Positions 28,956-39,627 are shown, counted from the stretch's first letter. The stretch is DNA of 64,000 nucleotides from Acidobacteria bacterium 28-1 (GCA_002050365.1 MWYZ01000088.1:88074-152073), one strand, 5' to 3'. Notes: generated from the sequence alone by a model not told the origin. Numbers and translations are program-made.

Positions 28956-30908
28956 TTGAGTTCTAAAGCAAAACAAATTCTGTTGTGGCTGATGATTATT
29001 TCCAGTTCGTTGCTGTTTGTTTATTTTCTGCAAGGTAACAAGGGCAAGAATCCGCAAGATTTGACGATTGATTTAGCGATGACGCGAATTGAAAATAAGG
29101 AATTTAAGGAAGCCTTTTTCAAGCAGGGCGGAGTTGAATTCGTTGACAGAAACGAAGGTAAATTTGTTACGACTATCGGCAGCGACGCAACTCGTGAAAC
29201 GCTTCTGAAAGCTATTACTGATTTTAATAAGGCAAATCCGAGTTCGCAGGTTAAAACCAATGAAGAGGCAAGTTCGAGCGGCTGGGGCTGGATTTTGTTA
29301 ATCAACGCTCTGCCATTTCTTCTCTTGATTGGTTTTCTCGCGTTCACTTTGCGGCAGATGCAGGCAGGCGGCAATAAAGCTTTGAGCTTCGGAAAGTCGA
29401 AGGCGAAATTGCTGAACAATCAGCAAAAACGCGTTACATTTAAAGATGTCGCAGGCGTGGAAGAAGCTAAAGAAGAATTGCAGGAAATTATCGAATTTTT
29501 GAAAGACCCGCAAAAATTTCAAAAACTCGGCGGTAAAATTCCGAAAGGCGTTTTGATGGTCGGACCGCCGGGAACCGGTAAAACTTTACTGGCAAAAGCA
29601 ATCGCGGGCGAAGCCAATGTTCCTTTCTTTTCAATTTCCGGTTCGGACTTTGTGGAAATGTTCGTTGGTGTCGGCGCAAGCCGCGTTCGTGATTTGTTTG
29701 AACAAGGCAAAAAGAACGCGCCGTGCATTATTTTTATTGACGAAATTGATGCGGTCGGCAGACATCGCGGCGCAGGTTTAGGCGGCGGACACGATGAACG
29801 CGAGCAGACTTTGAATCAATTGCTCGTCGAGATGGACGGTTTTGAATCGAACGACGGCGTAATTCTCGTCGCTTCAACTAATCGTCCCGATGTTCTTGAT
29901 CCGGCGTTGCTTCGTCCGGGAAGATTTGACCGCCGCGTCGTCGTTGGTCGTCCCGATGTAAAGGGACGCGAAGCGATTTTGAAAGTTCACACGCGCAAGA
30001 TTCCGCTTGATGAAGCGGTTGATATCAACGTCATCGCTCGCGGAACGCCCGGTTTCACCGGCGCTGATTTAGCGAATATTGTAAATGAAGCGGCTTTGAG
30101 CGCGGCGCGTTTTAACAAAAAAGTTGTTACGATGTCGGATTTTGAAGTTGCTAAAGACAAAGTTACGATGGGCGCAGAACGCAAAAGTATGATTCTTTCC
30201 GACGAGGAAAAGAAACTGACCGCTTATCACGAAGCCGGTCATACTTTGGTCGGTCTGAAAGTTCCGTCGGCTGACCCGGTGCATAAAGTTTCGATTATTC
30301 CACGCGGAATGGCTCTCGGCGTTACGATGCAATTGCCGGAAGGCGACCGTCACAGTTACACAAAAGAACATCTGACAAGCCAAATTGCGATTCTGATGGG
30401 TGGACGCATCGCCGAAGAAATTTATCTCGGCGCGAACAACATCACGACAGGCGCGTCGAACGACCTTGAACGCTCAACGGAACTTGCTCGTTCGATGGTT
30501 TGTGAATACGGGATGTCGGAACTCGGACCGCTGACTTTTGGCAAAAAAGAGGAGCAGATTTTTCTCGGACGCGAGATTTCGCAACACAGAGATTATTCGG
30601 AAGACACGGCGATAAAGATTGACCAGGAAGTCAAGAAAATCGTCGCCGAGCAATATGAAATAGCGAGAACGATTTTGAAAGAAAATCACGATGCGATGTT
30701 GCGTTTGACCGAAGCTTTACTCGAAAAAGAAACGCTTGACGGTGTGCAGATTCGACGTATTGTAGCCGGACTGCCGCTCGATGAGGATAACGAAAGTCCG
30801 TCTTCGACCGATGGCGGAAATAATCAGCAAACGGAAGAAACTTCAAAAAATCCGTTCAAAAAACCGATTCTTCCGCCGATTACACCGAACAATCCGGCGA
30901 CGGCTTAA
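28956..30908 (+). CDS. ftsH: ATP-dependent zinc metalloprotease FtsH
   Basis: 650 residues from a TTG start preceded by TTGGAGG. Two membrane helices (about 8-26 and 108-128) enclose a periplasmic domain. The AAA ATPase carries Walker A GPPGTGKT (near 205-212), Walker [13 protein letters not shown] and the second-region-of-homology [17 protein letters not shown]. The zinc protease motif is HEAGH (near 428). The disordered C-terminus is Asn/Thr/Pro-rich. It degrades membrane and short-lived regulatory proteins. Tandem terminators follow. Confidence 0.97.
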   Translation: MSSKAKQILLWLMIISSSLLFVYFLQGNKGKNPQDLTIDLAMTRIENKEFKEAFFKQGGVEFVDRNEGKFVTTIGSDATRETLLKAITDFNKANPSSQVKTNEEASSSGWGWILLINALPFLLLIGFLAFTLRQMQAGGNKALSFGKSKAKLLNNQQKRVTFKDVAGVEEAKEELQEIIEFLKDPQKFQKLGGKIPKGVLMVGPPGTGKTLLAKAIAGEANVPFFSISGSDFVEMFVGVGASRVRDLFEQGKKNAPCIIFIDEIDAVGRHRGAGLGGGHDEREQTLNQLLVEMDGFESNDGVILVASTNRPDVLDPALLRPGRFDRRVVVGRPDVKGREAILKVHTRKIPLDEAVDINVIARGTPGFTGADLANIVNEAALSAARFNKKVVTMSDFEVAKDKVTMGAERKSMILSDEEKKLTAYHEAGHTLVGLKVPSADPVHKVSIIPRGMALGVTMQLPEGDRHSYTKEHLTSQIAILMGGRIAEEIYLGANNITTGASNDLERSTELARSMVCEYGMSELGPLTFGKKEEQIFLGREISQHRDYSEDTAIKIDQEVKKIVAEQYEIARTILKENHDAMLRLTEALLEKETLDGVQIRRIVAGLPLDEDNESPSSTDGGNNQQTEETSKNPFKKPILPPITPNNPATA

Positions 30909-30909
30909 G

Positions 30910-30980
30910 AAAAGGTAAAAAGTACAAAGGTAAAAGGCAAAAGTGAAGTGTTGGCTTCACTTTTGCCTTTCGCATTTTTT
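30910..30980 (+). terminator. ftsH terminator with heptamer-like repeats
   Basis: A run of 7-base units (aaaggtaaaaagtacaaagg...) merges into a long hairpin, GGCAAAAGTGAAG with CTTCACTTTTGCC, followed by TTTCGCATTTTTT. It is placed 30 bases after the ftsH stop. Confidence 0.75.
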
Positions 30981-31043
30981 GTGATCATTTAAGGCACAAA
31001 GGCACTCGGAACGAGTTGCGCCGGACCGAAATATCAGACTAAA

Positions 31044-31080
31044 GGCAAAGTAAAGTTTACGCTTTACTTTGCCTTTTATT
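31044..31080. terminator. Bidirectional terminator between ftsH and the cupin gene
   Basis: The inverted repeat AAAGGCAAAGTAAAG with CTTTACTTTGCCTTT has A-run and T-run flanks, and works as a hairpin on either strand. It fits the end of the convergent cupin gene. Confidence 0.7.
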
Positions 31081-31159
31081 CTTTTGCGATTCCGCAATTT
31101 TTTCCGCGCCCGAACTCACGGCAACGCAAAGCCAGTCAAGATGACGGACGCTACCGCAA

Positions 31160-31726
31160 CTAAAAACCGACGCAATTTCCCGGATTGGGAGCATCAATTC
31201 GGAATGCTCCGCCGGGCGGAACGTCGAAATAAGTTGCCCATAACTCAAGTCTTTGGCTGGTGCTTTCGTTGCGGGCGATGTGAACGTGTCCTTGACCTCT
31301 GTCAATAAAGGATTGACCAGCCGAATAGGTGCGAACTGTGCAGGTCGGATCATCGCTGTCATAAAAAGACATTTGACCGGACTTTATCAGCACAACCGTC
31401 GGTCCGGGATGGCTGTGCCAACCAGTATTTCCGCCCGGTCCGATGACGATTTGCTGCACCACCGTTTCCTTTGCGTTAGTTACATTAATCTGCCTGCCAT
31501 TAACCGTGAATGTAACATTGGTTGGATCGGCAAAACTTGCTCTAGCGAAAACGTCCGCGTGCCAGATGTTGAAACTAGGCGTTAAGACAGCGGCGACGGC
31601 TACAACAGAGAACGTAGCGACGATTGCCGCCAATGCCAATTGCCGACCTTTGACGACGGCGGTCATATTTTTTATAGCGCAGAGTGCAAACGAGCAAAAT
31701 CTGACGCTTAGTTGTTTGTAATTCAT
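31160..31726 (-). CDS. Secreted cupin-domain protein
   Basis: 188 residues. The ATG at 31726 follows a clear AAGGAG site. An N-terminal hydrophobic segment (LALAAIVATFSVVAVAAVLT, about 30-50) is a membrane anchor or signal. The cupin motifs are GWHSHPGPTVVLIKSGQMSF (near 102-121) and FIDRGQGHVHIARNES (near 140), with His ligands for a metal. Substrate is unknown; the family includes sensors and small-molecule dioxygenases or isomerases. It is monocistronic. Confidence 0.82.
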   Translation of the reverse strand: MNYKQLSVRFCSFALCAIKNMTAVVKGRQLALAAIVATFSVVAVAAVLTPSFNIWHADVFARASFADPTNVTFTVNGRQINVTNAKETVVQQIVIGPGGNTGWHSHPGPTVVLIKSGQMSFYDSDDPTCTVRTYSAGQSFIDRGQGHVHIARNESTSQRLELWATYFDVPPGGAFRIDAPNPGNCVGF

Positions 31727-31809
31727 TTTCTTTTTCTCCTTAGTTTTATTTTTGTTATTGCTCTATCGTTTTCGAGAAAACTTTCTCGAAAATTCTCTCT
31801 CTCTAATAA

Positions 31810-31959
31810 TTAGCGCGACAGTTTTTGAAAATCATTGGCAGCGCAAAAGTTAGAAGATGTTAGTTTTTTCATTTTCCGCAACAAGCGGCGCAACGCCACC
31901 GCCGTCACCGCCAGCGCGATGATTGCCGAAAGAGTTGTTAAAGTAGTTTTGATTTTCAA
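31810..31959 (-). CDS. Possible small membrane protein, TTG start
   Basis: 49 residues, KIKTTLTTLSAIIALAVTAV then a very basic ALRRLLRKMKKLTSS. The TTG at 31959 has a GAGGAAAA ribosome site just upstream. The single hydrophobic helix followed by positive charges looks real but there is no family match. The rest of the 417-base gap (31727-32143) holds only an inverted repeat TTTTCGAGAAAACTTTCTCGAAAA (about 31778-31796) and AT-rich sequence. Confidence 0.35.
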   Translation of the reverse strand: MKIKTTLTTLSAIIALAVTAVALRRLLRKMKKLTSSNFCAANDFQKLSR

Positions 31960-32143
31960 AAATTTTTTCCTCTAGCTGAATTTTGTTGACTTTAAATTTA
32001 CGAATGCGATTAGCAGTTTCGGGTAGTCCCGATTTGTGATAACATTCGCCTGTCACTGAACAGTAAATTTTTCTCGCCGGAAAAGTCCTTTGTTTTCGGC
32101 GAGGTAATTCTTAGAAAACCATTAGAAAACTATTAGAAGGCGT

Positions 32144-34216
32144 ATGTTCCTGGAAACTAACAACTTCGAGTTCGGAGAATTTCATCTCGACGCGCGGGAA
32201 AAAGTTTTACTGCGCGACGGCAAGCCGCTTCCAATCACTCCGAAAGCATTTCAACTGCTCTTCATTTTGGTCGAGAATCACGGTCATCTGGTCGAAAAGG
32301 ATGAGTTGATGAAATCGGTTTGGGCGGACAGTTTTGTCGAAGAAGGCAACATCACCTTTACGATTGGGCTGCTGCGAAAGTTGTTGGGAGACGACACGAA
32401 AAATCCGCGTTTTATCGAAACCGTTCCCAGACGCGGTTATCGTTTTATCACCGATGTCAGGCGAGTCGAAATTGCAGAAAGGGAGTCGGAAAGACCGGAA
32501 GACAAGGAAACAAAAATCGGTTTATCGGCTGATTTTCCTTTTCCCCTTTCGCCTGTCTCACATTCCAGCAATACGCCGAGTTCCAGCGCGGTCGTCGCTC
32601 TGGCGGATTGGCGACGCGAATCAAATGAAAACGAGCCGGTAGAAGAGGTTTCATCCGGTTCACCCAAAGAATCAACCGAACAAACCGTCAGATTCGAATT
32701 AGCTCCAACAAAGTCATATAGCGAGAGCAAACACGCGCCTAAATATCGCGTATCATTTGCCGCATTTGCGCTGGCTGCATTTCTAATCGGCTCAATCGCG
32801 CTCGGTTATTATTTCTACGGTAGTAAAAAGGCTTCGAGCGCGGACGGCAAAAAATCAATCGCCATCTTGCCGCTCAAACCCATTAATACGGCAAACCGCG
32901 ATGAGATTTACGAAATTGGGATTGCCGATTCATTGATTCACCGGCTTAGTTCGATGAAAGGATTTATCGTCAGACCTTTGAGCGCGACTCGTAAATATGC
33001 CGACATCGAGCAAAACTCGCTTGCCGCCGGACAGGAGCAGCAGGTTGATTACGTTCTCGCCTCGAATTATCAATTGGCGGGCGGGAAAATTAAAGTTACG
33101 GCACAACTTATAAATGTGGCGAGCGGGCAGATTGAAGAAACTTACAAAAGCGAAAAAGAGGCGGGCGACGTTTTTGCGATGCAGGACGCAATCGCGGGCG
33201 AAGTCGGAAACGTTCTGCTGGCGCGATTCGGCACGACCTAAAGCAGTCTGACGGCAAAGCGCGGGACGACTAATGAAGAAGCGTATCGGCTCTACCTGCA
33301 AGGAATGTATTTATATGACAAAAGAACCTCGGCGGACGCGCGAGAAGCGGTTAAAGTTTTAGAGCAAGCCGTCAAACTCGACCAGAATTACGCTGCGGCG
33401 TGGGCGGGCAAGGCTCACGCGCACCGTTATGTTGCCAATCTCGGACGCAGCACCAACATTCAGGAGGAATATCAAAAATCAATCGAAGCGATAAATAAAG
33501 CGTTGGGGTTAGACGAAAATCTTGCAGACGCGCATAGCGCTTGGTGCGAAAACAAGATGTATTACGAGTATGATTTCGCCGGAGCGGAGAGCGAATGCAA
33601 ACGCGCAATCGAATTAGACCCCAATTCTTCGCTGGCACACGAGATATATTCGCGTTACCTGAATAGTCGCGGGCGACATGACGAAGCAATTGCCGAAGTT
33701 AAGACCGCGATAGACCTTGCTCCGACATCGCTTTTCAACCAGAGAAATTATGGCGTCGCTTTGTATTATGCCCGACGCTATCCGGAAGCCGTCACGCAGT
33801 TCAAACGGGTGATAGCAATGGATAAGGACTTTGGCACCACTTACCCTTGGCTTATCAACGCATTGCAAATGCAGGGCAATGAATCGGAAGCCTTTGAATG
33901 GCAGATGAAATTTCTAGCATCACAGAGAGCAGATGAAGAAACCGTTCAAATTTTTAAGACGGCATATCAAACATCCGGTTGGCAGGGCATTTTGCGTGAG
34001 CAGGTCAAAAGATTTGATGAAGGCAATCAGGCTTATTTTTACGGCGTAGGTGTGAATGCCAAAGTAGGGAACAAGGACAAAGCGTTTGAATATCTGGAGA
34101 AATCGTACGGGCGGCGCGAGTTGTGGATGGCTTATCTTCAAGTTGACCCGCGCCTTGATTCCCTGCGCGACGACCTGCGCTTTGATGAATTGGTCAAGCG
34201 CGTCGAATCGAAGTAA
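32144..34216 (+). pseudogene. CadC-like winged-helix/TPR transcriptional regulator split by in-frame stop
   Basis: One reading frame of 690 codons is interrupted only by TAA at 33239-33241. The part before it is an OmpR/CadC-type winged-helix domain (residues about 6-105, FGEFHLDAREKVLLRDGKPL; VPRRGYRFITDVRR), a Ser/Pro linker, a membrane helix (ALAAFLIGSIALGYYFYG near 208-225) and a FlgO-like domain (KSIAILPLKPINT). After the stop the same frame carries TPR repeats (EAYRLYLQGMYLYDKRTSAD, and units beginning AAAWAGKAHA). The normal architecture is winged helix-TM-FlgO-TPR. Either a nonsense mutation or two separate proteins (restart ATG at 33305). Confidence 0.7.
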
Positions 34217-34288
34217 TGGTATTTGCCCGCGAAACACGCAAAAATTTAGCCGAAAATCGAAATGTTGTAAAATGTTGTCGGAGGTCTT

Positions 34289-34639
34289 TTGGAAATGTCA
34301 GCCGAAGCACTCGATTCAATCAAGAAACAAATGGCGGTTTTAACCAAACAGGAAAAGTTTGTGCTGGCAAACTATCTTTTGGAACAGGCGAAAGCAGAAG
34401 CGGAAACGGAAAACGGCAAAAATATCGAAGATGACGAAGCGAAACGCCGCCAACTCGAATGGTTAAAAACCAACCGTGAAAAATATGCCGGACAATACGT
34501 TGCTTTGGACGGCGATAAGTTAGTCGGACACGGCGCAACTATTCGTGAGGCGCACGAACAAGCCAAACAAAACGGCGTGAAAAGCGCGTTTCTCGTGCGT
34601 GTTTTTGCGGAAGAAACAACCGTTTCCGCAGGTTTATAA
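34289..34639 (+). CDS. DUF5678-like small protein
   Basis: 116 residues (TTG at 34289 or ATG at 34295). The C-terminal 50 residues, WLKTNREKYAGQYVALDGDK and then VGHGATIREAHEQAKQNGVK, match the short DUF5678 pattern, in which a YAGqYVAL/GdklvahG core is usual. The N-terminal half is a charged helix (LTKQEKFVLANYLLEQAKAE). In many bacteria such genes sit before a retropepsin-like protein. Here the next gene begins 3 bases after the stop. Confidence 0.7.
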   Translation: MEMSAEALDSIKKQMAVLTKQEKFVLANYLLEQAKAEAETENGKNIEDDEAKRRQLEWLKTNREKYAGQYVALDGDKLVGHGATIREAHEQAKQNGVKSAFLVRVFAEETTVSAGL

Positions 34640-34642
34640 ACG

Positions 34643-36607
34643 ATGTCTTATCAACTCAATTTTGAAAAGTTTTTAACTTATAACATCGGCGACGAAGGCA
34701 TCGGGTTGGATGTCGAAATAAAATTTGGCGAGGCAAGCGCAAAACTTCACGTTAATCATTCCGATTCGCAAGTCGAAAACTTTATTCAGGGCGGACTCAA
34801 TACCTTGGAGCGAGGCGCTGATACGACCAGCGTTGATTATGGACTGGCAGTTCAGCTTGCTTCTTTTACGCCGCAGATTTTGAACGAATTCCGCTTTCAA
34901 TACGCACAGCGCGCGTCGGGCAATAAAAGAAATGAATTTTCCGGCACGGGACCTTCAGTCGTGATTACCAGTGTGGCAAACTTCGGCTCACCGAACAACA
35001 CGGATACGATTTTCCCACTGCGAAGAATAACGCAGATTCAAGACAATCTGACCCGAACAACCGGAACTCACGTCGTCAAATTCGGCGGCGGTTTCAATTT
35101 CTACAATTACAACGAGCGTTCAGCGATTTTTTCCACATACACATTTTCTGCAAACAATCCAATAGACGCAATTAACGCTTACATCAACGCCCGCAATGGA
35201 ACAACCCCGCGCGGCTACACTCGTTACGAAGAAACCTTCGGCGACCCTGAAATCAACTACAAGGCGACTTTCTGGAATTTCTTCGCGCAGGACGATTGGA
35301 AACTAACGCGCCGTCTAAAAATTAACTTCGGCTTGCGTTACGACCTTTACCGAATCCCAAAGGCTGATTCGATTTCGCCGTTTCCCGCTTCGCAAAAATT
35401 TAATGTGGACAAAAATAATTTCGCGCCGCGTTTCGGAGTTGTCTATGCCTTGCGCGAAGGAAATCGCCCGACAATTATTCGCGCCGGAGCCGGAATTTAT
35501 TACGACGCGCCGCTTTTAGCGATGTATCAGCGGGCATTGCAAAACAACGGGAATCTGAAATTTTTCAGTTTTAGTCTTAATGGAAATAACGGCGGAATTT
35601 CAATTCCAAGCCCGAACGCGCCCGCGTTTCCGAACACTTTTTCCGGCTCTCTGCCTGCCGGTTCGGTTCTGCCGCGGCAAAATATTGACACGATTGCGCC
35701 AGATTTTGTGAATATGTATGCGATTCACGCCAACATCCAACTCGAACAGGCAATTACAAACGACCTTTCGTTCGGCGTTGGTTATATCCATTCCGGCGGT
35801 CGTCATATTCCGGTTTACCGCACCATCAACCTTATTCCGTTTGGCTTTTTGGCGGACGGCAGACGAGTGTTTAGCAGGCTGGTCAATTCTTCTACTCGCT
35901 TCGACCCGAGAACTAACAACATCCTGATGGTTGAATCGGCAGGCGTTTCGGAATATAACGCTTTGACCTTGCAATTGACCAAACGGCTTTCACGCGGGCT
36001 GCAATTCAGCGCGAACTACACGCTCTCGAAAGCCGAAGACGACGCACCCGAACAAAATACGACAACCGGCAATATTCAAGGTTTGGTTTTGTCTGACCCG
36101 TTCAATCGGCGTTTGGACAAAGGCAATTCGTTTGCCGACCAACGCTACACTTTTGTAATGAGTCTGGTTGCCCGTCCGAAATTTAACTTTGAAAACAAAA
36201 CGCTTCGCTATCTTTTCAACCATAACCAAGTCGGAATTATCGCCACCGCCAACAGCGGCGAAACTTTCAACATCATTTCCGGTTTAGACCTCAACGGCGA
36301 CGGCGATTTGACTTCGGACAGACCCGTTGGCATCAAACGCAATTCGGGAACAACTCCGCCGCAATTTAACGTGGATTTACGCTACTCGCGTTTCTTTAAT
36401 TTTACCGAGCGTTACAGGTTGGAAGTCTTCGGCGAGTTCCAAAATCTTTTCAACATCAACAGCATCGTCGGGTTCAACAACGTAAGAGTAATGACGAATC
36501 CTGATACCGGCGAATTAATCGGCGAACTGCCCGATTTCCGGGCGCGTAACCAATCAACCTCGCAGGACAGCCGCCAGTTTCAACTCGGCTTCAAGTTTAT
36601 TTTCTGA
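34643..36607 (+). CDS. Truncated TonB-dependent receptor-like barrel fused to a foreign N-terminus
   Basis: 654 residues. Residues 1 to about 50 (MSYQLNFEKFLTYNIGDEGI) look soluble and unlike any outer-membrane leader; they fit the partner usually encoded after DUF5678 genes. From about residue 55 onwards, the sequence is an Oar-like outer-membrane barrel (NEFRFQYAQRASGNKRNEFS; FGLRYDLYRIPKADSISPFP; LQFSANYTLSKAEDDAPEQN), ending in a terminal aromatic (QLGFKFIF). The signal peptide, carboxypeptidase-regulatory domain and plug are missing. It was probably made by a deletion joining two genes and is unlikely to be exported as is. Confidence 0.7.
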   Translation: MSYQLNFEKFLTYNIGDEGIGLDVEIKFGEASAKLHVNHSDSQVENFIQGGLNTLERGADTTSVDYGLAVQLASFTPQILNEFRFQYAQRASGNKRNEFSGTGPSVVITSVANFGSPNNTDTIFPLRRITQIQDNLTRTTGTHVVKFGGGFNFYNYNERSAIFSTYTFSANNPIDAINAYINARNGTTPRGYTRYEETFGDPEINYKATFWNFFAQDDWKLTRRLKINFGLRYDLYRIPKADSISPFPASQKFNVDKNNFAPRFGVVYALREGNRPTIIRAGAGIYYDAPLLAMYQRALQNNGNLKFFSFSLNGNNGGISIPSPNAPAFPNTFSGSLPAGSVLPRQNIDTIAPDFVNMYAIHANIQLEQAITNDLSFGVGYIHSGGRHIPVYRTINLIPFGFLADGRRVFSRLVNSSTRFDPRTNNILMVESAGVSEYNALTLQLTKRLSRGLQFSANYTLSKAEDDAPEQNTTTGNIQGLVLSDPFNRRLDKGNSFADQRYTFVMSLVARPKFNFENKTLRYLFNHNQVGIIATANSGETFNIISGLDLNGDGDLTSDRPVGIKRNSGTTPPQFNVDLRYSRFFNFTERYRLEVFGEFQNLFNINSIVGFNNVRVMTNPDTGELIGELPDFRARNQSTSQDSRQFQLGFKFIF

Positions 36608-36673
36608 ATTTGAATTAACGGGAGACTTCTTTTTTCTTTGCGTTCCCGGCGTTCTTTCTAGTTTAATTGATGT

Positions 36674-37537
36674 ATGTTTTGGCAAACGTCACGTCGCAAA
36701 TTAACCTTGAAGAAAACTTTGGTAATGGCGATTTTAAACGTCACGCCCGATAGTTTCAGTGACGGCGGAAATTTTTTTTCTATTGATGACGCTCTCAAAC
36801 AAGCCGAACAATTAATCGAGGAAGGCGCGGATATTCTCGACATCGGCGGCGAATCAACGCGCCCGAACAGCGCGAGAGTTTCGACGGAAGAAGAAATTCG
36901 GCGCGTCGTTCCCATTATCGAAGCGATTGCCAAACGCTTTAATGTTCCAATTTCAGTTGACACGAGCAAAGCGGCAGTTGCTGAAAAAGCTATCGAAGCC
37001 GGCGCGGAAGTTATCAATGACATTTCTGGTTTGCGGTTTGATGAGCGAATTGCAGAAGTTGCCGCAAGGACAAATGCGGGTTTGGTTTTAATGCACTCGC
37101 GCGGCGAGTTTGAATTGATGCACAAACAAATGCCGGTTGAAAATATCTTGCGGGAGGTTTCAGAAGGTTTGAAATGGAGTATAGAAAAAGCCAAAGTATA
37201 TGGCGTAAAAAAAGAAAATATCGCGCTTGATGTCGGCATCGGTTTCAGTAAAACTTTCGAGCAGAATTTGGAATTAATTGCTAAACTAAATCAGTTCTGC
37301 CAAGAATTTTCAGATTATCCAATTTTAATTGGAACTTCGCGCAAATCTTTTATAGGAAAAATTTTAGGCGATGTTTCAACCGACGAAAGATTACAAGGGA
37401 GTTTGGCGAGCGCGGCGATTGCCGTTTGGAACGGGGCGAACATCGTTCGAGTTCACGACGTTAAAGCGACGGTTGAAACGCTGAAAATTGTCGACATAAT
37501 TAAAGAACGTGCCGGCATCTCAAATCCAGTAAGTTAA
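36674..37537 (+). CDS. folP: Dihydropteroate synthase
   Basis: 287 residues. FolP condenses p-aminobenzoate with the pterin pyrophosphate in folate synthesis. The signatures are MAILNVTPDSFSDGG (residues 17-31) and DIGGESTRPNSARVS (near 56-70), with SVDTSKAAVAEKAIEAGAEV and NDISGLRFD downstream. GIGFSKTFEQNLELI and IGTSRKSFIGKILG complete the barrel. The first 15 residues are variable; the start at 36674 gives a normal length. It stands alone here. Confidence 0.95.
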   Translation: MFWQTSRRKLTLKKTLVMAILNVTPDSFSDGGNFFSIDDALKQAEQLIEEGADILDIGGESTRPNSARVSTEEEIRRVVPIIEAIAKRFNVPISVDTSKAAVAEKAIEAGAEVINDISGLRFDERIAEVAARTNAGLVLMHSRGEFELMHKQMPVENILREVSEGLKWSIEKAKVYGVKKENIALDVGIGFSKTFEQNLELIAKLNQFCQEFSDYPILIGTSRKSFIGKILGDVSTDERLQGSLASAAIAVWNGANIVRVHDVKATVETLKIVDIIKERAGISNPVS

Positions 37538-37615
37538 CTGCTTTGAATTCTGCTGAATTACAAACTCAAAAATAAAAGGTGTAAAATATAACTTTCAGTC
37601 AGGAGTATAAAAACA

Positions 37616-38723
37616 GTGAAGATATTTTTTACTTTATTAATAACTTGCGTTCTCGGGTTAAATTCTCTAATTGCACAAAATAAAAGCGAAACGGACAGAG
37701 AACGTGACGGTCTGCGCGGTGCGATAAAGAAGGTTGAAACTTATCTTGTTGATTTTTTGCCGCAAGGTGATGTGATTGTCGAGCAAAAACGTCCTTGGAT
37801 TATAAATTCCTATAATGTTAAGGGCAACCGTTCCGAGCAGATTGTCTATCTTCAAGACGGAAGGTTGCATACAGATGTCTATATCTATGATGCCGAAGGC
37901 AGAAACATCGAATGCCGGACTTATTCAAATGCTACCGATAAAAACTCTTAACAAATATCAAAAATACGTCCACAGATTCGATGATAAAAGTAATATGATT
38001 GAACGGATTGTTACTGAATTCGACGGAAGTTCTACTGCTCGTTTCGTTTATAAATATGACGCGAAGGGAAATAAAATTGAATATCGAAATTACTATTACA
38101 CCGGCGCACTTGGCGGTAAAACCGTTTACACATATAACGAAGATGGAGAAGTAACTAGCCAAACTCTTTATCAAGGAGAAGATTCATTAAGCGGAAAATC
38201 AATGTTTTTGTATGATAAAAAACAAAAGACTGAACAGACAATAATATATCAAGGTGAAACTTTGAGATACAAAATTTTGTTTTCGATGGACGGTAAAGGA
38301 AGAATTGTCCAACAAGAAACTTTAGAATTTAATGCTGTTCCTAATCAATGGACTTCACACGCTCCCGAACCGGGAAAAGTCGTTCTTATCTATGACGACG
38401 AAAGAAAAACAAAAGAAGAAATCAAATTTAATAAAAACGGTTTTATGGAAAGAGCGGATTTATATACCTACGACGAAAAAGATAACGAGACTGAAAGAGT
38501 TTGGTATGAATCGGGCGGCTCGTTCGATGAGATAATGCAATCGAAAGACAAAACGCTTGCTGCTCAAAAAAAACTTCGGGGAATCTTCAAAGGAAAAATA
38601 ACTTACCGATATGAATACGACGCGCAAGGCAATTGGACGAAAAAAACTCGTTTGTATCAATCGCAGGAAAACGAACAACTGAGACCGCAAAGTGCGGAGT
38701 ATCGAATTATCAGTTATTACTAA
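37616..38723 (+). pseudogene. Secreted YD-repeat-like protein with a frameshift
   Basis: The N-terminal frame starts at a GTG (signal peptide FFTLLITCVLGLNSLIAQ) and ends early after NATDKNS (stop at 37949-37951). The +1 frame continues the same protein, LNKYQKYVHRFDDKSNMIER, to 38723. The switch lies at the AAAAA run near 37942. Repeats of a YxYDxxGNxxE type (FVYKYDAKGNKIEYRNYYYT; VYTYNEDGEVTSQTLYQ; LFLYDKK-like) recall YD/RHS repeats. It is either a true frameshift or a sequencing indel in the homopolymer. The gene occurs upstream of lptE. Confidence 0.7.
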
Positions 38724-38764
38724 AATACCTCGGCTTAATCGTAAAGTATCCTTTTTTATTAACT

Positions 38765-39325
38765 ATGAAACTACTAAAAATTACATTTCGTTCCGCACCA
38801 ATCATAATTTTACTTCTTCTCGTTTCGGGCTTTACCGAATGTTACAAACCCGTCACCAATTCGGGCTTGCCAAAGCGTATTAAAACCGTTGCCGTTCCGG
38901 CGTTTCAATTTGAAGTCGAAGGAGCGCGTTACCGTGTCGAATCGCGTTTTACCGAAGCTATTACGAAAGAAATTATCAAGCGCGGGCGCGGTTTAAAAGT
39001 TCAAGGCTCACGCGAAAATGCGGACGCGGTGGTCGAAGGCACAATCCGCAACTTTAGTTTTTCGGGTGTTTTACTTGACCGCAACGGTCGCGCGCGAGTT
39101 TATGAAGTAACGATTGTCGCGGCGGTTACGATTCGGGATTTGGACGAAAATAAGATTCTTTACGATAATCAAAACTTCATCTTCCGCGATTCGTTTGAAT
39201 TTTCCGAAGACCCACGCTCGTTTTTTAATGAAGAAGACCCGGCGGTTGAACGAATCGCGCGGTCGTTTGCCGAGTCGGTTGTTTCGACGATTGTCAATGG
39301 CTTGGGCGTAAAAGATGAAAAATGA
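38765..39325 (+). CDS. lptE: LptE-family outer-membrane lipoprotein
   Basis: About 186 residues from the ATG at 38765 (MKLLKITFRSAPIIILLLLV), chosen because it starts a signal peptide with a lipobox-like FTEC before YKP; a longer frame from 38633 would overlap the previous gene. The pattern KTVAVPAFQFEVEGARYRVE and FTEAITKEIIKRGRGLKVQG with VEGTIRNFS is typical of LptE/LPS-assembly lipoproteins that plug the LptD barrel. In many genomes lptE directly precedes holA; here about 3.3 kb separate them. Confidence 0.8.
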   Translation: MKLLKITFRSAPIIILLLLVSGFTECYKPVTNSGLPKRIKTVAVPAFQFEVEGARYRVESRFTEAITKEIIKRGRGLKVQGSRENADAVVEGTIRNFSFSGVLLDRNGRARVYEVTIVAAVTIRDLDENKILYDNQNFIFRDSFEFSEDPRSFFNEEDPAVERIARSFAESVVSTIVNGLGVKDEK

Positions 39326-39529
39326 AAATGAGCAAATAAAAATCTATGCTTACTTCAGAGAAAAATTCTCACTTATCAAAAAAATCATCTTTAGGGGAAT
39401 TTATTTTTACTTTTTTGATATATATTTAAATAGCAGTTACTATTAATTACTTTCAATGTATAAAAGCAGACACAAAAACGAAAGCTAAAACTTTATGCTA
39501 CTGTTTGTTACAGAAAAAGTAAGAAAACA

Positions 39530-39627
39530 ATTCGGCAAACGGACGACGCATCAATGCTAATCTCCGTAACGCCGAATTTTACCGCCCGGACAACCAGCTC
39601 GCCCTCAGACGAAAGACCCGGGTAAAA
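39530..39627 (+). ncRNA. Structured RNA leader of unknown class upstream of DUF4331
   Basis: Two consecutive extended hairpins are present. The first is ATTCGGC plus CGG paired with CCG plus GCCGAAT (39530-39577), with an internal GCAT/ATGC. The second is TTTTACC plus GCCCGG with CCCGGGTAAAA (39577-39627). The joined layout suggests a compact aptamer. It lies 57 bases before the DUF4331 gene, and a further hairpin (GAAATCG with CGATTTC, 39648-39666) sits just before the ribosome site. I do not recognise a described riboswitch class. Confidence 0.45.
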
